From Steroidobacteraceae bacterium (lineage in GTDB: Bacteria; Pseudomonadota; Gammaproteobacteria; Steroidobacterales; Steroidobacteraceae), in assembly GCA_013044085.1 (NCBI GenBank), contig JABEVI010000221.1, positions 1 to 10,891 on the forward strand: 10,891 nt of DNA. The letters are read 5' to 3'. Made by a program: the position numbers and the translations under genes. Position 1 is the stretch's first letter; each line of letters starts with the position of its first letter. Below, one piece after another: positions 6,893 to 10,891 of the stretch. Below the pieces are notes generated by a model that was not told where the DNA came from, made no database searches, and worked only from the letters and a program-made list of their open reading frames with translations.

Positions 6893-6980
6893 AATGCGTC
6901 GCATTTCGGCTGGTTTTCGCCCTGATCGATACCTCATTCGCCCCGCTCCTGACGCATTTCAACCAGCGATTGTCGCAAAT
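6893..6980. promoter_or_regulatory. Three-copy element in divergent promoter, probable AraC-type operator
   Basis: The element G(T/A)CGCA(T/A)(T/A)T occurs on the plus strand as GTCGCATTT (6898-6906), GACGCATTT (6951-6959) and GTCGCAAAT (6972-6980). Copies two and three start 21 bp apart, and copy one is 53 bp from copy two, about two and five helical turns. Copy one lies within a perfect 13-bp palindrome AATGCG-T-CGCATT (6893-6905), so a matching half-site also faces the regulator gene. AraC-family proteins often bind direct half-sites spaced by about two turns just upstream of a poor -35, which is the layout here relative to the operon. The likely binder is the adjacent GlxA/GbdR-type protein; that is an inference. 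Confidence 0.5.
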
Positions 6981-7006
6981 GGCCTCACCTTCCGCGGCGT
7001 GGTGGT

Positions 7007-7012
7007 TACACT
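7007..7012 (+). promoter_or_regulatory. Candidate -10 of the dimethylglycine/sarcosine operon
   Basis: TACACT (4 of 6 to consensus) would start transcription near 7019, giving a leader of about 27 nt. The region where a -35 should be (about 6984-6989, CTCACC) does not match TTGACA. That is typical of a promoter needing an activator, and the last repeat of the upstream element ends only a few bases before it. Confidence 0.35.
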
Positions 7013-7045
7013 GCCTCAGAAAATCCAAGACGGAGATCCCCAGCG

Positions 7046-9511
7046 ATGAAAACTCATGCACGCGTCGTCGTGATCGGCGGCGGCGTCGTCGGTGTCAGCA
7101 CCTTGTACCACCTGGCACGCAAAGGCTGGACGGATGTCGTACTGCTCGAGCGCGCCGAATTGACCGCCGGTTCGACCTGGCACGCGGCCGGTTTGTTGCC
7201 GCTGTTCAACATGAGTTATACGGTCGGGCAGCTGCACAAGTACTCGGTGGACCTCTACAAGAAGCTGCCCGCGGAAACCGGCCAGGACGTGAGCTTTCAC
7301 GTGACGGGAAATCTGCGCCTCGCGACCTGCCGTGACCGCATGGACGAGTACCAGAAATATTGTGGCACGGCGAACACGATCGGCGTGCCCTTCCAGATCA
7401 TCGGCCCCTCGGAGGTCAGGGACCTATGGCCGTTGATCGATCTCGGCGATGATCAAGACACTCCGAAGATCGTCGGCGCCCTCTATCATCCAGACGACGG
7501 ACACATCGCGCCGGCCGATCTGACCATGGCGCTGCGCAAGGGCGCCCGCAGCCGTGGCGCCGAAATCTATGAACAGACGGAGGTGATCGGCGTCAAGCGC
7601 ACCGCCTCCGGGGAATGGCTCGTGTCGACGAACAAGGGCGACATCGTCGCCGAGCACGTGGTTTGCGCGACCGGCAACTACGCGCGCCAAACGGGGCGAT
7701 TGTTCGGCATCAACGTACCCTCGATTCCGGTCGAGCACCAATACATCGTTTATGACGAGTCCCCCGAACTCAAGACCTACCGGCAGAACGGCGGTCGCGA
7801 GCTCGCCGTGCTGCGCGAATCGGACAAGTCGTACTACCTGCGCGAGGAGCGCATGGGCTGGATCCTCGGCCCCTACGAAGCGGGCGCACCGGCCCGATTC
7901 GCCGACGGCGTGCCCGACTGGTTCGGCAAGAGCTTGTTCGAAGGGGATCTGGACCGGCTATTGCCGCACGTCGAGGCGGCCATGCGCCGGGTGCCCGCGC
8001 TTGCCACCTGCGGCATCAAGGACATCGTCAACGGCCCGATCGCGTACACCCCGGATGGAAGTCCCTTGATTGGTCCGGCCTGGGGCGAGCGCAATCTCTG
8101 GCTCAACGAAGGCCACAGCTTCGGCATCACCGCGGCCGGCGGCTCCGGCTGGCAGCTTGCCGAATGGATCGTCGAAGGCGAGCCCGGAATCGACATGGCG
8201 GCGACGGATCCGCGCCGCTTCGGACCGTACACCAGCAAGCGCTACGTCGTTAAAAAGAACGAGGAGACCTACCGCAACGTCTTCGTGATTCATTTTCCGG
8301 ACGAGGAACGCGCCGATGCGCGCCCCGCCAAGACGAGCCCGATTTATGACAAGCTGGCGCGCATGGGCGCGGTGTTTGGTCAGCGCTATGGCTGGGAGCG
8401 CCCGAACTGGTTCGCCCCCGCCGGCGTCGAGGCGAAGGATCGTTGGAGCTTCCGCCGCTCCAACTACTTCGAGCACGTCGGCAACGAGGCGAAGCGCATG
8501 CGACGCGACGTGGGCATCATCGATCTGTCGCCCTTCACGAAGCACGAAGTTTCCGGCCCCGGCGCGGAGAGCTGGCTCGATGGGCTGGTCGCCAACAAGG
8601 TGCCGACCAAGATCGGGCGCATCGCCTTGTGCCATGCGTTGACGCCGCGCGGGGGCATCCGCTCGGAATTCACGATCACCAAGCTCGGCGATGAGCGCTT
8701 CTACGTGGTCAGCGCCGGTGCCGCCGAACGCTACGATGGCGACTATCTGCGCAAGATGCTGCCGCCGGACGCGGCCGGAAGGATCGAGCTGCGCAACATC
8801 ACCACCAGCCGGGGTTGTTTCGTCCTTGCCGGGCCGAAGTCACGCGCGGTGCTCTCGGCCCTCACCGACACGGCGCTCGACAACACGGCCTTCCCGTGGT
8901 TGACGGGTCAGATCGCCGAGGTCGGCCTGGCGCCCGATGTCTACCTCTTGCGCGTGAATTTCGTCGGCGCGCTGGGCTGGGAACTGCATTTTCCGATCGA
9001 GTACGCCCATCACCTGTTCGATGCCTTGCTCGCCGCCGGAGCGGACCATGGCATCGGCATGGTCGGCATGCGCGCGATGGAATCACTGCGGATGGAGAAG
9101 TCCTACCGCATGTGGGGCACCGACCTGACGCCGGACTACACGCCCCTGGAGGCCGGCCTGGACCGCTTCGTGCGCATGAACAAGGGCGATTTCATCGGCA
9201 AGGAGGCGCTCGCCAAGCAACTCGCCGCCGGTGTGCCGCACCGCTTCATCACACTGGAAGTGCATGATGTGCTCGACGCCGATCCGCTCGGCAACGAACC
9301 GATTTACGACACCGGCGGCCGGCTGGTGGGCCGGGCGACCTCCGGCTATTACGGTCACGTGCTCGGCAAGAGTCTCGCGATCGGCTACGTCGCCTCGGCC
9401 TGTGCGCAGTTCGGCACGAGCCTGCAGATCGAGATCCTCGGGGAGCGCAGGCGGGCCACGGTCCTCGTCGACTCGCCGTATGATCCGCAGAACCAGGACC
9501 TCAGGGCTTGA
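7046..9511 (+). CDS. FAD-GcvT fusion dimethylglycine (or sarcosine) dehydrogenase
   Basis: This 821-residue flavoprotein has an N-terminal FAD-dependent amine oxidoreductase (DAO) domain, about residues 6-370, a short central linker domain to about 440, and a C-terminal folate-binding GcvT-type region, about 445-700 with its C-terminal barrel at 720-815. The FAD-binding VVVIGGGVVGVSTLYHLA is at 7-24. The WHAAG block carries H46, which matches the histidine that binds FAD covalently in mitochondrial dimethylglycine and sarcosine dehydrogenases. The GcvT part shows VNFVGALGWELHFP (637-650) and GMRAMESLRMEKSYRMWG (674-691). Family chemistry: oxidative N-demethylation, with the methyl group passed to tetrahydrofolate as 5,10-methylene-THF. 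The ATG at 7046 has GGAG 10 nt upstream. soxB follows after 19 bp, so the enzyme probably converts dimethylglycine to sarcosine for that next step. Sarcosine dehydrogenase activity, or another N-methyl substrate, cannot be excluded by sequence alone. Confidence 0.88.
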   Translation: MKTHARVVVIGGGVVGVSTLYHLARKGWTDVVLLERAELTAGSTWHAAGLLPLFNMSYTVGQLHKYSVDLYKKLPAETGQDVSFHVTGNLRLATCRDRMDEYQKYCGTANTIGVPFQIIGPSEVRDLWPLIDLGDDQDTPKIVGALYHPDDGHIAPADLTMALRKGARSRGAEIYEQTEVIGVKRTASGEWLVSTNKGDIVAEHVVCATGNYARQTGRLFGINVPSIPVEHQYIVYDESPELKTYRQNGGRELAVLRESDKSYYLREERMGWILGPYEAGAPARFADGVPDWFGKSLFEGDLDRLLPHVEAAMRRVPALATCGIKDIVNGPIAYTPDGSPLIGPAWGERNLWLNEGHSFGITAAGGSGWQLAEWIVEGEPGIDMAATDPRRFGPYTSKRYVVKKNEETYRNVFVIHFPDEERADARPAKTSPIYDKLARMGAVFGQRYGWERPNWFAPAGVEAKDRWSFRRSNYFEHVGNEAKRMRRDVGIIDLSPFTKHEVSGPGAESWLDGLVANKVPTKIGRIALCHALTPRGGIRSEFTITKLGDERFYVVSAGAAERYDGDYLRKMLPPDAAGRIELRNITTSRGCFVLAGPKSRAVLSALTDTALDNTAFPWLTGQIAEVGLAPDVYLLRVNFVGALGWELHFPIEYAHHLFDALLAAGADHGIGMVGMRAMESLRMEKSYRMWGTDLTPDYTPLEAGLDRFVRMNKGDFIGKEALAKQLAAGVPHRFITLEVHDVLDADPLGNEPIYDTGGRLVGRATSGYYGHVLGKSLAIGYVASACAQFGTSLQIEILGERRRATVLVDSPYDPQNQDLRA

Positions 9512-9530
9512 TCGACGCGCAGGGGCGCCA

Positions 9531-10790
9531 ATGAGCAAACAGCGATTCTCAGGCTTCTCCTTGTTACGCGGCGCGCTCTTCGGGCACCGTGGCTGGGAAA
9601 ATCAATGGCGCAAGGGCGACCCGAAGTCCGATTATGATGCGGTGATCGTCGGCGGCGGCGGCCACGGACTCGGCGCCGCCTACTACCTCGCCAAGGAGCA
9701 CGGCCTCGGCCGTGTGGCGGTTCTGGAGAAGGGCTGGATCGGCGGTGGTAACACCGGACGGAACACGACGATCATCCGCTCGAACTATCTGTTCGACGAG
9801 AGCGCGGCGCTCTACGACCATTCGGTGAAGCTGTGGGAGAACCTCTCCCAGGAACTCAATTACAACGTGATGTTCTCGCCGCGTGGGGTGATGATGCTCG
9901 CCCACACGGTGCATGACGTGCAGGTGTTCAAGCGCCACGTGCACGCCAATCGGTGCAACGGCGTCGACAACGAGTGGCTCACGCCCGAGCAGGCCAAGGC
10001 GTTTTGTCCGCCGCTCAATATCGGTTCGGACATGCGCTATCCGGTTCTCGGCGCGGCGTTGCAGCGGCGCGGCGGAACCGCGCGCCACGACGCGGTCGCC
10101 TGGGGTTATGCCCGTGCGGCGGATGCCCTCGGCGTCGACATCATCGAGAACTGCGAGGTCACCGGAATCGAGCGCGATGCGCAGGGTCGCGTCGCGGCGC
10201 TGCTGACGACGCGGGGCCGCATTGGAGCCCGAAAGGTCGGCGTTTCGGCGGCCGGCAATACGAGCGCGGTGCTGAGTCTGGCGGGCGTGCGCCTGCCGCT
10301 CGAGAGCTACCCGCTCCAGGCCTTGGTCTCCGAGCCGGTCAAACCGATTTTCCCCTGCGTCGTGATGTCCAATACGATCCACGCCTATATAAGCCAGTCG
10401 GACAAGGGCGAGTTGGTGATAGGCGCCGGTACCGACGCGTACACGTCGTATACGCAGCGCGGCGCTCTGCACATCAACACGCACACGCTCGATGCGATCT
10501 GCGAACTGTTCCCGCAGTTTCGCCGGATGCGGATGATGCGCAACTGGGGCGGCATCGTCGACGTCACTCCCGACCGTTCGCCGATCATCGCCAAGACGCC
10601 GGTACCCGGTCTGTACGTCAATTGCGGCTGGGGAACCGGCGGCTTCAAGGCGACGCCGGGCGCCGCACACGTCTTCGCGTGGACGATCGCCCGCGATGAA
10701 CCGCATCCGATCAACGCCCCGTTCACCATCGAACGGTTCCGAGACGGCCACCTGATCGACGAGGCCGCGGCCGCCGCGGTCGCCCATTGA
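9531..10790 (+). CDS. soxB: Sarcosine oxidase beta subunit
   Basis: This 419-residue protein, close to the usual length of about 405-417, is the catalytic flavin subunit of heterotetrameric sarcosine oxidase. The complex turns sarcosine, oxygen and tetrahydrofolate into glycine, hydrogen peroxide and 5,10-methylene-THF. Visible: YDAVIVGGGGHGLGAAYYLA (35-54, dinucleotide-binding), GGGNTGRNTTIIRSNYL (71-87), ARHDAVAWGYARAAD (184-198) in which H186 matches the histidine that carries covalent FMN, NCGWGTGGFKATPGA (364-378), and the family C-terminus HLIDE...AAVAH. The first 30 or so residues (RFSGFSLLRGALFGHRGWENQWR) resemble the proteobacterial SoxB N-terminus. The ATG at 9531 has AGGGG at 5-nt spacing. 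An upstream in-frame start at 9231 would lie deep inside the preceding gene and is rejected. The gene sits 19 bp after the dehydrogenase and 12 bp before soxD, in an obvious operon. Confidence 0.96.
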   Translation: MSKQRFSGFSLLRGALFGHRGWENQWRKGDPKSDYDAVIVGGGGHGLGAAYYLAKEHGLGRVAVLEKGWIGGGNTGRNTTIIRSNYLFDESAALYDHSVKLWENLSQELNYNVMFSPRGVMMLAHTVHDVQVFKRHVHANRCNGVDNEWLTPEQAKAFCPPLNIGSDMRYPVLGAALQRRGGTARHDAVAWGYARAADALGVDIIENCEVTGIERDAQGRVAALLTTRGRIGARKVGVSAAGNTSAVLSLAGVRLPLESYPLQALVSEPVKPIFPCVVMSNTIHAYISQSDKGELVIGAGTDAYTSYTQRGALHINTHTLDAICELFPQFRRMRMMRNWGGIVDVTPDRSPIIAKTPVPGLYVNCGWGTGGFKATPGAAHVFAWTIARDEPHPINAPFTIERFRDGHLIDEAAAAAVAH

Positions 10791-10802
10791 GCGAGGCGAG
10801 CG

Positions 10803-10891
10803 ATGTTGCTGATTCCCTGTCCGTACTGCGGTAAGCGTCCCGAAATCGAGTTCACCTACGGTGGCCAGGCGCATCTGGTCCGACCACAGGA
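10803..10891 (+). CDS. soxD: Sarcosine oxidase delta subunit, N-terminal fragment (runs off right edge)
   Basis: The first 29 codons are visible: MLLIPCPYCGKRPEIEFTYG, then GQAHLVRPQ. This is the characteristic start of the small zinc-binding delta subunit of heterotetrameric sarcosine oxidase, normally about 90-110 residues. C6 and C9 of the CPYC motif are two of the zinc ligands known in the family; the remaining histidine and cysteine ligands lie beyond the window. A GAGG sequence precedes the ATG by 6 nt, and soxB ends 12 bp upstream. soxA and soxG are expected downstream by analogy with the soxBDAG order, but they are not in this window. Confidence 0.93.
   Translation, partial: MLLIPCPYCGKRPEIEFTYGGQAHLVRPQ

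Noticed and set aside
9231..9530. Upstream in-frame extension of soxB by 100 codons
   Set aside because: The extension lies inside the preceding dehydrogenase gene in another frame and has Arg/Ser-rich shadow composition. The ATG at 9531 has a good ribosome site and matches the known SoxB N-terminus.
9564..10874. Long open frame (about 436 codons) on the minus strand opposite soxB and soxD
   Set aside because: It lies wholly antisense to a protein with clear family motifs, and its translation is rich in Arg, Asp, Val and His with no recognisable motif. This is the usual shadow frame of a high-GC gene.

Overview
The window is G+C-rich, gene-dense bacterial chromosome. It most likely comes from a gammaproteobacterium with many TonB receptors, of the Steroidobacter/Nevskiales sort. 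That guess rests on two things: a TonB-dependent receptor next to a TPR-sulfotransferase, a pairing I associate with such genomes, and betaine/sarcosine genes that resemble those of pseudomonads. No taxonomic marker gene is present, so the assignment is an inference. There are no RNA genes, insertion sequences, CRISPR arrays or phage genes, and no gene-free stretch longer than about 200 bp.

Left arm (1-4817), all on the minus strand. In transcription order it holds a TPR protein with a C-terminal PAPS-dependent sulfotransferase domain (4817 to 2787), a complete TonB-dependent outer-membrane receptor (2635 to 218), and the first codons of a major facilitator transporter (118 to beyond the left edge). 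The 151-bp gap before the receptor has a good candidate promoter preceded by a compact set of direct and inverted repeats that looks like an operator. Outer-membrane receptor plus inner-membrane MFS carrier suggests uptake of some organic nutrient. The substrate cannot be read from the sequence.

Right arm (4952-10891) is a one-carbon/methylamine catabolic island. It has purU (formyl-tetrahydrofolate hydrolase, +), a convergent GlxA/GbdR-type regulator (-, overlapping purU by 8 bp), and then a divergently transcribed operon on +. The operon encodes a dimethylglycine/sarcosine dehydrogenase of the FAD-GcvT fusion type, soxB, and the start of soxD, which runs off the right edge; soxA and soxG are expected next. 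Together these would strip methyl groups from dimethylglycine and then sarcosine, giving glycine and folate-bound one-carbon units, with PurU able to release surplus one-carbon as formate and regenerate tetrahydrofolate. In Pseudomonas the related genes form the GbdR regulon of glycine betaine catabolism.

The 203-bp divergent region between the regulator and the operon carries three helically spaced copies of a G(T/A)CGCA(T/A)(T/A)T element. One lies inside a 13-bp palindrome, and the last two are 21 bp apart just upstream of a candidate -10. This is the best candidate control site in the window. I did not find a clearly undescribed system. The most open biological question is the TPR-sulfotransferase/TonB-receptor pairing.
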